A stretch of 64,000 bases of DNA from Cinclus cinclus (GCF_963662255.1 NC_085067.1:2880428-2944427); one strand, 5' to 3'. Positions 50,076 to 63,076 are shown, numbered from the stretch's first letter. The notes: generated by a model not told the origin, from the letters alone. Numbers and translations: made by a program.

Positions 50076-53000
50076 CTGGGAGATGACATGGAAGGAAAAT
50101 CATGTGCTAAGGTTTGTAGGGATAGAAAGTATGAGTAACCAGTTCCCAGAAGATCAGAATGAGAAATGATGCTGCCATTTATTTGGGATGAGCAGCCACA
50201 GAATGTTTATACACCAGGTTAAGCTCAGCACTGCAAACTTTACAACACATGTGCCAACTAATGTCTGCTCATTTTGGTTTTTAGAGATAGTTTATTTTAA
50301 CCAACCAGGCTATCACTTTCATTTTACTGTTTATCACCCCTATGGCTATGAAAAACTGCTTCTCTGTAAATTAACTTAGGTTGCTTATTTAAATAAATCA
50401 AAAGACAAATCCATCAGCTCCCACAGAAGCAAGGAGATGACTGGATTAATTGCCTCAGTCATTTTCAGAAACAAAACTGTGAATTTCTACAACCTAGGAT
50501 ATTTTTGTTCCATGTACCTATTTAATGAACTGAAAACATCAATGAGACATTGTAAGAGAACAGCAGAGCTGAATCTGTCTCTAGACTGCAAAGACTGTTC
50601 CAGCACAGTAATTTATGGGACACAATGGGATGAAAACCTTTGACTGCCAAAAACTAAATGTAGAAGTGAAAACTACATGCTGCTACTCAGGAGAGTGCTT
50701 GAAGTGATCTATCTGGCCTAGTACCACTCATATTTTCTGTTACTGTAGCTCACAATTTAATTTTTAAGCATTTTAAAATATGAAAGATCTTGAAGTCAGT
50801 TAGTTACACGTCATGGATGCAGATGGAGATGATGAGATGTTGTGTGAAGCCTGCAACTCTCTGAATTCCCATCTCCAGACAAATGCTGTGCAGAGAGCGC
50901 TGCTGACAGCTCAGTGAAGACTCTCAGTGCAGACTTAGTGAGGAAAAGGCATTAATCAGAACACAAAATTGCTTTGCTGATCCAAAACGCTCAGGTAGAG
51001 ACAATGTGGGGACGAGAGCATTTCAGGAATGCTGACATTTTGGGTTGGTGCAGTGTGAGGAAAGCAGGCAGAATTACCATCAGACGTGACTCTTCCCAAA
51101 TTCCAGTGTCCCACACCAAGATCAATCCCAAACCCCAGCAAAATGTCTTGTTTCAGTCTCCCATCCCTGTATTTCTATTTCTGAATGCATCACCTCACCC
51201 AACCCGGGCTTTTTAAAGGAACAAACAGCAAGAGGTGCTACAGGGGCAGGATCTGTGCAGCCCCTCTGCTATTTATAAGCAACCCAAGTGTTATTCTAAA
51301 GAGCATAATGGAGAATCTTCAAGTTTAATGTTTCACTGCATCTAATCTCTGCCATTTCCCTGAGGCACAAAGGCAGATCTGAAGCCAAGTATCCACTTAA
51401 TCCAGAGTGCTGACTCCCAGTGAAAGCATTCCAAGGGTTAGAAGGGCCAGAACATAAAGCAGGCTGCCCAGGATGGATGTTTTGCACTTGGTTATAGGCA
51501 GACACCTTGAAAACACAAGAATTTTCTGTGTATTTGTGAGCTTTGGTAGCAGGTTTCAGATGGTGAGGATGTGGCTGCTGGAACCAAGGACAAACTCAGT
51601 CTTCTGTCATTTTGAATTGCTCCTTAATGTCCCCTGGATTTACACCCTCTGCAGCAAGACTGGCACGGGTAGAGGTGTTTATTACCTGAGCAGTGCTCCC
51701 ATTGCTGGCCTGGCAGACCCTCCACGGTTCAGGGAAACACAATTCCTACCCAGAATTTAGATCCTGGGTCACTGTCTTTCACTATGAAATAATCAGGTCA
51801 CATTCCTGGGAAATTCAGGTGAATCAGCCGAGCTACTTACTCCCTTGTGCATAAATCAATTTCCATTTCTATACTCTGCATTTAAGAATGAATCCTTATC
51901 AGCCTGTGGAAGAAAGGATTTCATGGGAGAGGAGTTCCACAGCCCCCTCAGACTGGTGACAGACTCCAGTGTGCTGGGAAAGATGGGACAAAACAACCCA
52001 GAGCTCACTCATCAATTCACACATTTCATCAGCTCATGGCTACTGAGCAGCCACTTTGCCAATGGTACCAGTGCACCTCATTTGCACATTTCTGAGTCCT
52101 AAGGAATTTATTTTTAAATATCTCTTTTTTATTTTTTACACAAATCTGACTTTGAAACACTGGACGTGTATTGACATCTTTCAGTTTAATTAAGGAATGA
52201 GAAATGATAACAGCAGACTGTTATCAGACCTAAATTTCATGAAAGAAATGGGAATAATACATTTTTAACTAAAAGAAATCATCTCCTGAAGCAATTCTTC
52301 CGGATTAAGGAAAAAAACAAAGGGATAATCTTAAATTTTAATCAATCTTGGATTAGGACTCACTCTCAACTCTATTTCAAGACAGTGTGCATTCACACAG
52401 AAGAGAGCATAACTGTTTTATGGTGCTTATAAAACTGAAAGAAAAATGTAATTAAACTGTCTGAGATAAAATCCATCTGTTTGTCAGCTGGAGAAAAAAG
52501 GACTCACGTCACAGGATCCAAACAACTTTAGGATATAATCCCACTTCCCCTTCCAGTCTTTAGAAAAGTATTTATTTGCAGTATTCCTTCTGTCCAGGGG
52601 AATACATTCAGGAGTGGGGGGAAAAAACAAATCAGATTTCTGTTTGAAAGTTTGAGGATCTCATCTGATGGCAGCATTAAAGTCTGCAGAAAATGCTATG
52701 GCAATGTGTTTCCATGAGGACATGTAGCAAATAGTTATGGAGTTGTACCTATGGATCTGACATTTGAGGATGTAAGAGTTGAGTGGTGCTGTCCTTTTAA
52801 ACCTAAATACAGCCTAGACAGCATCTCTTCTCACTAATATGTATCTAAGCACTCCACAATAGGAAATAATCACAGATTTAACTAGGGATGAATAAGGACT
52901 CCATAAGCTGGAAGTTCCTTCTCTGATAGGGACAGAAGAGAAAAATCTGTGTGCATTGGCTGGGTGTAGGGTCAGTGTAGGATAAACACAACGTGGGTTA

Positions 53001-53537
53001 TACCACACATAAAGCAGAGATGGGGAAACACCTATGGAACAAAGCACTGGTGAGGCCTCTGCAATACCAGCTTTAATTCTGGTCATCCTCATCCTAAAAA
53101 GATGAACTCAGATGCAAAGAGCCACCTGAGAAACCACACCCTATCTGACCAGGGAGAAAACTATTCAGGTCTCCCAAAATGAAAGCTCAGACTGTTCTTG
53201 GTAGCTGCACTTAGGGCAAAAGTTAACATCAGGGGCAGATAAAATAAGCAGCACCAGCAGAAGAACAGATGGGGACAGGCTGCCTGTAAGTTTGATCTGG
53301 AAATCAAAAGTATTTTAACTTTGAGTAGACAAAATGCTGGGTCACTTTTCTAAAGAAAAAAAAAAGAGCAAATTACCCCTGAGTCTGGAGATATCTCAGT
53401 ATTGCTGCTTCCCTTCAGAAGGCAGCTTTAAAGCAACACTAAGAAAGCAAAGACCATTCTCAGATTTGTCTGAAAATTCCTTTCCAGCTGACAATGTGCT
53501 CCAGCCTGTGAATCTCCAGCCCCAAAGGAATACTCAC
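50076..53537 (-). other. RAD51C: RAD51C intron 8
   Basis: This 3.46-kb GT-AG intron lies between exons 8 and 9. The only further feature I can support is a degraded CR1-like patch near 52,985-53,110. A decoy acceptor (pyrimidine tract ending CTCAG near 51,360) would lead to an immediate in-frame stop, so it was not used. The rest is plain AT-rich sequence. Confidence 0.85.
52985..53110 (+). mobile_element. Possible decayed CR1 ORF2 fragment
   Basis: AAGCACTGGTGAGGCCTCTG, then a stretch with CAATACCAGC and TTCTGGTC, resembles the CR1 reverse-transcriptase region phrase 'GTGCTGGTGAGGCC...CTGGAGTACTGTGTCCAGTTCTGG'. It is very diverged and supported by only one phrase, inside RAD51C intron 8. 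Confidence 0.35.
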
Positions 53538-53598
53538 TGTGATGTGATAGGCTATGGTGGATTCCTTCTGACTCGGTGATTTGTACAACGTGGCCAAC
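53538..53598 (-). CDS. RAD51C: RAD51C exon 8
   Basis: This 61-nt exon supplies the last base of the split arginine codon and then encodes LATLYKSPSQKESTIAYHIT. The segment LATLYKSPSQKE is essentially the human sequence; the end (STIAYHIT for CTVLFQIK) is diverged. The acceptor is ttttaccag at 53,599 onward and the donor is GTGAGTA just below 53,538. It ends in phase 0, matching the terminal exon. Confidence 0.94.
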
Positions 53599-56037
53599 CT
53601 GGTAAAACAAACCCCGGGTAATTATGATTAATTAATACATTATTAAAAATTCCAAGTAGCTCAGTGACTAGACCCAAGTTTTCCTACAGTACAAGTGGAA
53701 TTCTTAGGGATGTATTTTCATATAGGTCATTCAAACTGTGGATTCCCATCCTTACATGACCTGTCAGCTCAAACACAATCTAGACCTACTAAAAAGAGTG
53801 AATGATTAATTAGCCTTGTTTCATCACAGTATTTGATGACATTTTTGGAACAATATTCATCATGAATTAATTCCAAATGTCATTTTCTTAAAATGCAAAC
53901 AAAAAAGTTTTTGAGCACAACTCTTCCATACTCCATTAATCACTTGCTCTTTGACCTCTCAAAGCTGGGAGAGACCTTCAAGAATTCCAGTACTTCTAGG
54001 GAGGCTTTTTCCAGAGATTTCACAAGCCTGTCAATATAACCCAGAGGCTGATGTTCTATTTCTAAGCCTGCCCTTGCCACTGACACACAGCACAACCTTG
54101 AGAAAATAGTTTCCCTTTTATTTCTCCTCTGACACTTCCCTGATTTGCTGCATTTACACTCTAAGAAATACACCTTGATTTGTGTTCTACAGTAAATGCT
54201 TGCATAATATAGAGAGAAAATTGCCAAGCAGCTCAAAAGGAAAGGGGTTTTCAACTGCACCATGCCCACCTCCCCAAAACTCACACTTACATAAGCCAAT
54301 CTAGAAAATGTTCTACTCTGTAGCAAGACACCCTGCCAAAAATCTTGTTAATTATTTTTGGGGGGTTTTTTCCTCCCTGAGGTGGCATTCTATTAGAGAG
54401 TACGTAATTACAGCCAGAGGAACACTGCCACTTCATGTTAGCTACACAGGGAATTCCTCAGAACACTCAAATGCTGGGTTATACTTGACAAAATTGCCCA
54501 AATCTGGAGCTGCAGAGGCCAGGCTTTCACAAGAGCTCAGCTGGAGCCTCTGACTCAACAGGATCTTTCCTCTCAGCAAAGAGAACCCTTAGAATTAAGC
54601 TCTGGCATTTTCAGTGGTAGAGAGAAAGGAGAGGACAGGTATCAGAGCTGACTGAAGCACATTTAAAAGTATTTTTAATATGGCAAATGGATCCTGAAAC
54701 TATCTTCGTGCCTCAATAACCTGATATAAAAACAAATAGGCAGCCTGTGCTAAAATAAGACAGCACTGAGCTACTTCTGCTTTTACAGTTATATCCAGAA
54801 CTGCTGTTTCTGCAGGACCCATTCCATGTTAGCTGCAGATTTACATCAGTAAATAAGCCAGGTTTGTCTCTCCTTGGTTTGTTTTCTGGAACTTCTATCT
54901 GCAGCCTTCCTAGCTCTGTTGCAGAAGAAAAAAACTTCATATATAAAATTAACTTTTGTTCACTCTGTAATCATTATGTTGATGCAACTTGTCCTAAAAA
55001 GACTGTTAACTAATCAGTGATGTTAATTTAATTCCAAATTAAACAGCCTGCTGTAATCATCCTGCATTGCCTTCAAACTTAGAATTTAAAAACAAAACTC
55101 CCCAAGAAAGAGCCACTGCATTTGTCTTTCAAATTCAACAAGCAAAACTCTGCACAACATTCCAGCAGCATTTTTGCTCACTGTTTGCACAAGATTAGGG
55201 AATTGAGCACGGCTCCTTAATCTCAAGGTGCTGCATTGTGACATTACATACAGGACAAATTTAACTGAGCAGAAAAGAGAAATGACCTTGCAATATAAAG
55301 AGGGGAAAAAAGAACCAGGAAACAGAGGAGATCTCATTGCAACAAACAGAATTTCACACTGTTTTTAGTAGGTTCAAGCCCTGAAGCTCAGGCTCAGCAG
55401 CCTCAGTCCTGAGGGTCACTGGTGGCTTTAAAGCTTTCTTTGGCATCTTTGGCTTTGGACTGACTGGGGATAAAAACACTGAAGCAAAAAAATTCTCCTC
55501 CAATAAATTATAGTGGCCACAACCAACCATGGAGGACTGGGAGGTTCTTTATAATGAGACTGTTGAAATTGCACCTCTTCAGAGTGAGGCACAAAAATCA
55601 CCTTGTAACCCACCACCTCAATACTTGCACTGAGTCTGTAGCAAAAATTCACATTAAAACAAGAAGAGTTTTGTTCAAAAAGAAAAAAAACCCTACCCAA
55701 CCCTATCTTGTAAAATGCAGATAGTAAAAGAAATTTTCTACTCAGCCACCAGATCCTAAATGCTTGTGTCTGAAGAACTGCCATTAGGATGTTACACCTT
55801 TATAAACCATGGCATCTTTTCAGGAAGAACCCACCAGGGTGAGAAGGAGGAGCCTGACAGTTCAGCCCACACTGTCCCAGCCTGAACCAGAAAATTCCTG
55901 AGTCTTGGGAGCCTGGGAGGTGGCAGAGCAAGGCCAGGAGCCAAATTCAAACCCCTGCTTGGCCCTCAAGGCCAGTTTGAAGGATTCTCCAGTGCCATAT
56001 TTGTATTTATTTGGATTTTCCTCACATTTTCCCTCAC
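53599..56037 (-). other. RAD51C: RAD51C intron 7
   Basis: This 2.44-kb GT-AG intron contains a probable MIR-like SINE relic at about 54,030-54,150. The remainder shows no gene or obvious repeat. Confidence 0.85.
54030..54150 (+). mobile_element. Probable MIR-like SINE relic
   Basis: The sequence CTGCCCTTGCCACTGACACA, then ACCTTGAGAAAATAGTTTCCC and TTCTCCTCTGAC, follows the order of the MIR core and tail (CTGCCACTTAC..TGTGTGACCTTGGGCAAGTCACTTAACCTCTCTGAGCCTC). Birds keep only scarce, old MIR copies. Many substitutions make this uncertain. Confidence 0.45.
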
Positions 56038-56098
56038 CTCTGACTGTTGTCCCAGTGGAGGATTAAACGGACGGTGGCAGCATGTCCCCAGCTTTCTC
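56038..56098 (-). CDS. RAD51C: RAD51C exon 7
   Basis: This 61-nt exon completes the split glycine codon and encodes ESWGHAATVRLILHWDNSQ plus two bases of an arginine codon. The GESWGHAAT block is a RAD51-family signature near the end of the ATPase core. The acceptor is a cctcag ending at 56,099-56,100 and the donor is GTGAGGG at 56,031-56,037. It joins exon 6 and exon 8 in frame, giving the arginine codon AGG across the junction with exon 8. Confidence is high because short length, phase, splice sites and sequence all agree. Confidence 0.94.
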
Positions 56099-58704
56099 CT
56101 GAGGAACACAACATGACAGATCATTACCTCTTACACTACCACCAGCAGCAAGCTGAAATGAAATTAATCTTCAAAAACCCCCATGATTAAAAAAAAAAAT
56201 GCCCTTCTTGCAGTGATGCATCACTTTTTTTCATACTTGCAAGGATTTCACAACAAATACACCAAGACAAGGAATAACCTCTGTAGTCTGTGTGTTTTAC
56301 AGAAATCTTGATGCAATACTTCCATATTTGTAGAAAAACTGTATGGATGCCTAATAAAGGACAGGTACTAGGCAAGTCTTGAAAACAAAGGCAGCTTGAA
56401 GAAGAGATTTGACTAATTACTACTGAAGTAAGTCTGGTGAGGAGGTCTAAATCCTACCTCAGAACTGTGATATTCTGTCTCCCAGGCATAATTATGAGCA
56501 AACATCAGTCCCTTTGGGATACCAGCTTTGGGAGAAAGTCAATGATTATTAAAGTATTAAGGGTCCCTGAAGCAGTCTTCTGCTTCTGACAGCAAAATGC
56601 AAAATAACACAACCAAAAGCAAGGAGCAGGGAGGTGTGGTGGAAAGAGAGAAGGAAGTTTGGATTTTTACCCTGCTCCAGGGGCTCAGTCCCATTGTTTC
56701 AGCTCACACCTGACCACAAGTCAATGTACAGACATCTTTACTGGGTGTTTTTTTTCCTCTGTTTATCCCTGTCAGCAGTCCAAGTCTCCCCTGTTCACCT
56801 GCTCTTTCCTGTCCAGCCATCCCTGGTCTCCCCCACACCCCCAGCCCCTCATGCCTCCTGTGATCTGATATTTATTAGAGCACAGAGAAGGAAAAAAAAA
56901 AAAATCCCACTGTCATGAAGACCTAGACCCCCTGGGCATCTTGCCAGAACTTGCTCCACTATATCTGAGTTGAGATTAAAGATTTTGTCTCTCAGAAATG
57001 GCTCTGAGGCAGAGATCAAAACACATTTTACAATGGCTACAAATTCCACACCAGCACATTTCCATCTGCACTGAATATGAGTGAAAAATGCTACTGTAAA
57101 ATGAGATTTTTCTGAGTTGAACTGCCTGTAGATTAATATTTGACCTCCTTTCTAAATATATTTAGTAGAAATGTCTAGGAACACCCAGCTTAGCTATCAC
57201 TAGTGGGAAAGAAAGCTGTCCCCTTCATAAAGCTCTTGACTTAATACCTTGCAGCATCTGTGCTTGCTTTTTTCCTTTTTTTTTCCCTCATAATTAAGAT
57301 CTTCCCTTCTGCTCAGAACCTGAATAAGAGTTTAGAGATTAATGCTTTCAGGAAAAAGCTTTTTCTCAGGCTTACCAATCAGAGGGGGGAAAAAACCCAA
57401 TTTAGTGATTTTACTTGGGGGTTTGCTGCTGATGCCTTCCTCAACAGTTCCTTTGGCTACACCAAACCATGGATAGAAGGTTCTCTAGCCTTTATGAGAC
57501 TTCTGAAACATCATTTCTTCAGAGCAGGGCATCAAAACCACTTGGTTAAATATTCTCCTAACTGGTACCAAGTAGCATTTTTGGAAGAGTTCGCACTGCT
57601 CAGTTTAACAATACTGTGGTCACACACTCTGGGGAGAATCACAGTCAGCTCCACAGGAGGTCATGTCAAATTAATTGTTTGTGAAAGAAAATATGTACAA
57701 GGCAAGGCAGGATATCTGGGAATTATAACCTCCTCTGAATGTCTTCACATTCTTTACTGTCCCCATGACTCAATAAACACAACAGCTCCCAAACAATGCT
57801 GGCCAGTGAAAAAAGACAGACTCTATTAGCTTTAATTGAGTTTGTAGCCAGAAAGGCTGCCAAAAATAATCCATCAGAGAGCAAGAGGCAAAACTGACAA
57901 AAAAGATCAGATCCTGGGAGCTGGGTCTGCCTGCACAGCTCCAAATTCCACATTCTTCACATTCCTGCAGGAGATGGGCTATGTTTGTTCATTTTACCCT
58001 ACATCTCTGCCAAATGGTTTGGTGCCTGTACAGACTCTCAGAACAGCTTTGCCTTTGTACTGTCCTCTTCTCTCTGCTCTGCAGAGCAAGAGAATCATCA
58101 CTTAGCTCACAGAAACTGAAGAATTTGTGCCCTTTAAGTGAATCATAAAATAATGCAAAGCTACAGCCTGAAATAAAATTTAAATGCTGAACCTTTTCTT
58201 AATTTGTAGAAAACTGCACTTCAGAACTGTTTTATTTTCCCCTGTGACTGCAGCAGAAAGGCATGGATGAGGTATCTGCTCATTACAGGGCAAAATTGAG
58301 CAGCCTGGAAAAAAAAATCTTTAACCTGGCTCAGGGCAGGCTGTGCCTGAGGATCCCACAAAGAACTTGCTTCTAAATCAGAACTGCAGAAAATTCCAGT
58401 GATACAGCAAATATGAAATGCCTTGTTCAAATAACTAATGGGATATGTTCAAGGGTAATGGGAAAATAAACAATTTAAACTGTTTGGGAGAGGCAGTGAA
58501 TGGTTCTCTGGGAACTTAGGAAATTGCATCTCAGTTTGGGGCATGCAGCTATTAAGCTGGGTTCTTTTTTGAGTGATTTAACCTTCTCCTCACCACATTC
58601 CTGCTAGAGGTTTACTACTTCCAGGTACACTTTTTGGATGACTTTTCTTTTTACATAAGAAAGCAACTCATATATCAATTTTCAACTCAAAGCTAAACAC
58701 TTAC
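56099..58704 (-). other. RAD51C: RAD51C intron 6
   Basis: This 2.6-kb GT-AG intron includes an unusually long plus-strand open frame (57,260-57,829, 189 codons) with no recognised homology and no supporting signals. Short A runs occur at about 56,188-56,198 and 56,891-56,903. Nothing else is supported. Confidence 0.85.
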
Positions 58705-58771
58705 CTAAAGCAGGTACCAATGTGGACTGGCTTTGTCCAATCCTTGTTGTCATTTGATTTGTCAGAACTAC
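58705..58771 (-). CDS. RAD51C: RAD51C exon 6
   Basis: This 67-nt exon is too short to stand out as an open frame. It reads VVLTNQMTTRIG, then QSQSTLVPAL, plus the first base of a split glycine codon. The LTNQMTT segment is a conserved RAD51-family loop (L2-like region, sensor for ATP and DNA binding). The acceptor is a ctttttcag tract ending at 58,772-58,773 and the donor is GTAAGTG at 58,698-58,704. Length and phase equal the human exon. Residues IGQSQST diverge from the human IDRNQAL, so this is the least conserved part of the exon. Confidence 0.94.
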
Positions 58772-60819
58772 CTGAAAAAGGAAACAGAAGCAAAGAAATA
58801 AGAAAACCTCCTGGAAGTCAGCCTACTAGTGGGAGGGAAGAGAGGGAATTTTCAAAAAAGCTTTTACTGATGAAGCAGTTACTCAGGCAAAACTCTTGGC
58901 AACTGTGATGAGAAACTGTAAAAGTGCCTCATCTTTTCAAAACAAATTAAGAGAAACCTGCAAAATGTATTTTTCGTTTGAATGGGACATTTCTTTCAGA
59001 CAAAACTTAGAAAAAAAATCTCAATTTCTTCCTCTTCAAGAGAGGCAAGCTCCACACAATTATTTACCCCAAAACATTTTTCCTAAATGCTGTTTGGATC
59101 TGTGTTTAACTGCAGGTGACTGGCTCAAGAAGGAGCCAGCTCTGAGTCCCTGGGGTAAAGGAACTTGGTGGTGTTGCTCACAGTGTGCATTAGCCTGGTG
59201 ATTAACTGAATTTCTGTACCTTGTAGTCTAAAAATGCACAAGTGGGTACAACACAAAGCAGAATGGAAGTGAACAGACAGAGCGGGGGAGTGTTTTCACA
59301 GCCCAAATCACTTGTGGGAGGCTCACAGACAGTCTAGGTTAGGTCCCTGGTAGAAGTGGGGGTGGGTGAGACAGAAAAGAGCCAGGAATATTAACGACAA
59401 AGTTCATTAAAAGTGAAAAATTGGACCCATCTAAGACCCTAGAGAGTTCCATTGTTTGACATGCTCAGCAGATTCTTGCTGGAGCAGTTCAGAAAAGTGT
59501 GTGAGAGCAAACAGTTCCACTGAGCACACCCTAAAACATTCACACAGCCCGGAGCCCAGCACAGATACTGCACCTTTTAGAGAAGTAACTCATCACAAGT
59601 GCATGGGAACAGCCCCAAATAGCCTCCTCATCTCCCTGCTGGAGAAGGGCTGGGCATCCTCACTCCGAGTCCAGCTTTAGGATCTGACTTCCTTCCATAT
59701 TAGAGCATCCAGAGCTGCCTGACAAGCAATCCCTGGCATGCAGGCTGGATTTAGCCTGCTCCCAGCTCATGAACTAACTCAGACACCACTAACAAGAGGG
59801 CCAATCCAAGCAAAACTATTCCTGAAGCTCTGATTCCTTTAGCAAGTTGCTTTAGCAACTTTGTACTAAACTACTCCCTGGTTCAGAAGAAATTATTTAT
59901 ATCTTTTATCCTTGACCAAAGAAAAACATTGTCCAATGACAGCAGCTGCTGTTCAAGGTCACCAGGTACCAAGTTGTGGGAAAAAGCACTCAGGAAACCT
60001 GAGGCTGTGCAGACCCTGAACATCATCTCCCTGGTGCCCAGAGCAGCAGGAAGAAGCTCCACAGCTCATGCCAGGACACTTTGGGAATGCTGGGCTGTTC
60101 CCTTCCTACAGCTCCCAGAGGAAGCACAAAAGGAGTTTTATTTTTAGCAACATGGAACAAAAGCCAATTGCACCAGAGAGTTGTGGGTGACAAGGTCACA
60201 AGTCACCTGGACACCGTTAGAAGCACAAGCACCATTTTGAGGGCTGGGGAAGCTCCAGTTCCTGAACAATGCTTCTCTGAGCTGCCAGACTTCCAAAACA
60301 ACTTCTGGAACAGCTGTAGCTTCCCAGTGCCACCTGCTGGCTGCGGCTCTGCTGCTTCCAGACCATCAGTGACGTAAAACAATGCCCAGGAAGGAGGCTC
60401 TGGGTTTCCATGGATGCCAGAAGAGAAGGCCAATCCAGCAGCTAAAAGTGGTTTTCCTCCCTAGGAACGCTAAAACCATAGTTTAGTGGAAAGTTGTGTT
60501 GGAACTGCTGAATGCTCCGGGGCATTCCTTGTCCAACCAAACCATTGGAGATGATGGCAAACAGCATTAGAAATGCCATGCTATCACTTCATTAAGATGC
60601 ACAGGATGCTGTTGATGTAAATTTTCCTTATTTTGGCATGTCTAGGAATTTCCCACCTCTTAGGTGTTTTCCCTTTGTGATCCCTCTATATTTACCAACT
60701 AAACTAGCAAGAGTGAATGCAGAGGGTATTACTGCAGTTTTATTTTGCTATTTAGAGGCAAGAGCAAATTATTTTTTTGTAAAAAAAAATGTAGCATCAT
60801 TTGGGATTTATGGACTTAC
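58772..60819 (-). other. RAD51C: RAD51C intron 5
   Basis: This 2.05-kb GT-AG intron has a CTCF-like motif at 60,327-60,340. No repeat or gene is otherwise evident. Confidence 0.85.
60327..60340 (-). promoter_or_regulatory. Putative CTCF binding motif
   Basis: GTGCCACCTGCTGG on the plus strand fits the reverse form of the CTCF core, G(C/T)GCC(A/C)(C/T)CT(A/G)(G/C)TGG, at every position. It sits within RAD51C intron 5. Fourteen-base matches do occur by chance, and occupancy cannot be judged from sequence. Confidence 0.4.
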
Positions 60820-60951
60820 AGCTGATTTATGGTCGTTGGCCATGATGATGAGCTGCTGTGCCAGCCCGTTCAGCAGCCTCGTGCGCAGGGACAGGTCCTC
60901 AAAGTCATGGCGAAAGGGAAAAGCAATTCCATCTATCACCACCAGCCGGAC
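60820..60951 (-). CDS. RAD51C: RAD51C exon 5 (Walker B exon)
   Basis: This 132-nt exon encodes exactly 44 residues. They begin [20 protein letters not shown], continue [15 protein letters not shown], and end IMANDHKSA. The hydrophobic run LVVID is the Walker B motif, whose aspartate coordinates the Mg-ATP water network in RecA-family ATPases. The acceptor reads tgcatttag just beyond 60,951 and the donor is GTAAGT at 60,814-60,819. Both ends are phase 0. The usual human residues differ only conservatively (for example VVID for VIVD), which suggests purifying selection. Confidence 0.97.
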
Positions 60952-63076
60952 CTAAATGCAGGAGAAAAAATAAAAAACTGCCATTGCCATCCTATAAAAA
61001 TATGACAAAAAAACAGCAAGACCTGGTTTTAAGTGCACTGGAATGTTTTATTTCATCCTTAGGTGAACACGACTGGCAAAGTTGGACTTAAAGCCTTGCA
61101 GAGGAGAAGCTGGAGAAAATCATCATTGAACAGAACTGTACTTCAGTCAACTCTCCACAAACAGCAATTAATTCACCTTCTCCTTCAAAAATTAAATCCA
61201 AATCAAAATCAGAATTCAAGCTCTCTGGAGCTACGGCTGAGATAGCTCAGCTGTTATCAGTGATCTGTCTTAGAAACACGGAGTTTAACAGATGCCTAAA
61301 GATATTCCAGGCACACTGCACTGGAGCTGAGGATCTATCTTGTCTCAAGATGTTTGCTTTGCTGAATTATTTCTTTTGTAGCAATCATTAGCTGAAGTCA
61401 GAGCACGCTGCAGCTGCTGGCTCATCACCCTCAAGACACTGGATAAACATTAGTCTGGGATTTTGATTTATTCTAACTTCATTTGTTGTGGCTGTTTTGA
61501 TGACCCAAGTCTGAAATACAGGAGGGAGATGGATGGTCTCACAGTGCCTGCATGTTCAGATGTTGCTGAAATCCTTGGTGTCTGCAAGTTCTTGCATTAC
61601 TGCACAAGATAACAAAATGGAAACAACACAAAAATCCTGATTTTATGCATTGCTGATTTAACTCATTACTGGGAAGTCTCTTTATGACTGGAGCATACAA
61701 GCCTATGTCCAGGTAGGATGTAATTTAGTTAAAATTTCTCCCACATGGTAGACAGGAAAACTTAAAGTATTTAAAATGAGCTTGGTAACACCTGCCTTGT
61801 CCATGCCAGCTTGGCTCTAGCAGACCTTAAAGAATTAGTTTTTTTTACTACGAGAATATTTTCTAACAGTTTTTCTCATATTATGAACAAGATCTCAAAC
61901 TAATTCATATTTCCAAATGGCACATTTAGATCTCTATCTCTACGTCTTTCTTATCTCTACGCCTTCTACAACTTTTTCTCTCTCCTAAAACCATAAAATC
62001 AGGAGGCTTCCTGTAGTCCCAGACTCAGCTCCAGAGGGATCAGACTAATTTTAATGAGAGCTGGACTGCAATGAGCAATCTGTTAAATCACTTCTAGCCT
62101 GTCCAAGGAATCAGCAGAAGGTCTTGTGGTTCTCCTGCAACCTTCAGCACTTCAGGCTGCAGGCCAAGGCCAGATAATCAGCACAGATGGTTCCAGGGAG
62201 CTGCAGCCCAGTGGAACTGTGCTAATGAAGCCATGTACTTTCCACAAGAGCAGACACAACAGGGCACTGTTAGTACCTGGCAGGGAAAGGGAAATACCAG
62301 ACCACACTGAGCAAAAGTGAGGCTCCCATCTGTGTTTGCAAGAACACAACAGCTCCCATAAATGAAAAATTTTGGAATGTATGCAAAAGACATTCTAATC
62401 CAACACTTGATTTGAGCTCTGATAGAACAAGGCACAGTCATATTTCCCAGATCCTGACAGGGAGTGATCTGCAGTGCAGAACCCAGAAATCTGGAAGGGA
62501 GGTGGTGAAAATCTGCCTTACAATAGCATTTCTCTAAGACATTAGGTACTAAGAAACTTTCTGGCTGCAGTCCACCCAAGAGTCAAGCTGCAAGCTCTGG
62601 TTGCTTGTAGCAACAGAAGATGCACTGAAAAGGAGTCACTTGGATGGTGCAGGATATTTCTGGTCCTCAGTGATCTTCCAGGACAAAAAAAAAGTGGCAC
62701 CAAGCCCTTCTGATGCCAGTCCCATGGTCACCACACACCCCCCCGGCTCTGAGGCTCTTGTATGGAGCAGTTCTGTGCTGATTCACAGCTCAGTGCTCAC
62801 CAAAATGGAACATGTGGCAGCACAGACCCAGTGTCCTCAGCTCAGAGTGGAAATTCAGGAGGATGGCAAAAGCAAAATACTCTTGAGAGTAATTGGGATG
62901 GGAACGAAAAGGCAAACAAGCAGAAGGCTTTACATTTGTACTCTGCTATCAGCCAATATTCTACTGCCAAGCTGAAGAGGTACCAAGGTGTTTACTCCTG
63001 TTACTACAGCAGACAAAAAATCTTCAGCAACATGAAGATGAGTGACACCTCCTGAGAAGCCTGCAACAACCCTTAC
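60952..63076 (-). other. RAD51C: RAD51C intron 4
   Basis: This 2.1-kb GT-AG intron lies between the phase-0 ends of exons 4 and 5. I see no repeat, RNA gene or additional exon in it. Confidence 0.85.

Noticed and set aside
51296..51362. Alternative RAD51C last exon after a good acceptor near 51,360
   Set aside because: In the required phase it reads only GNGRD before a stop. The exon at 49,968-50,075 matches the known tail and NLS and has a nearby poly(A) signal.
55380..55480. Lysine/proline-rich minus-strand segment after an apparent TTTTTATCCCCAG acceptor, considered as RAD51C exon 8
   Set aside because: It does not match RAD51C, and exon 8 was found at 53,538-53,598 with exact length, phase and sequence.
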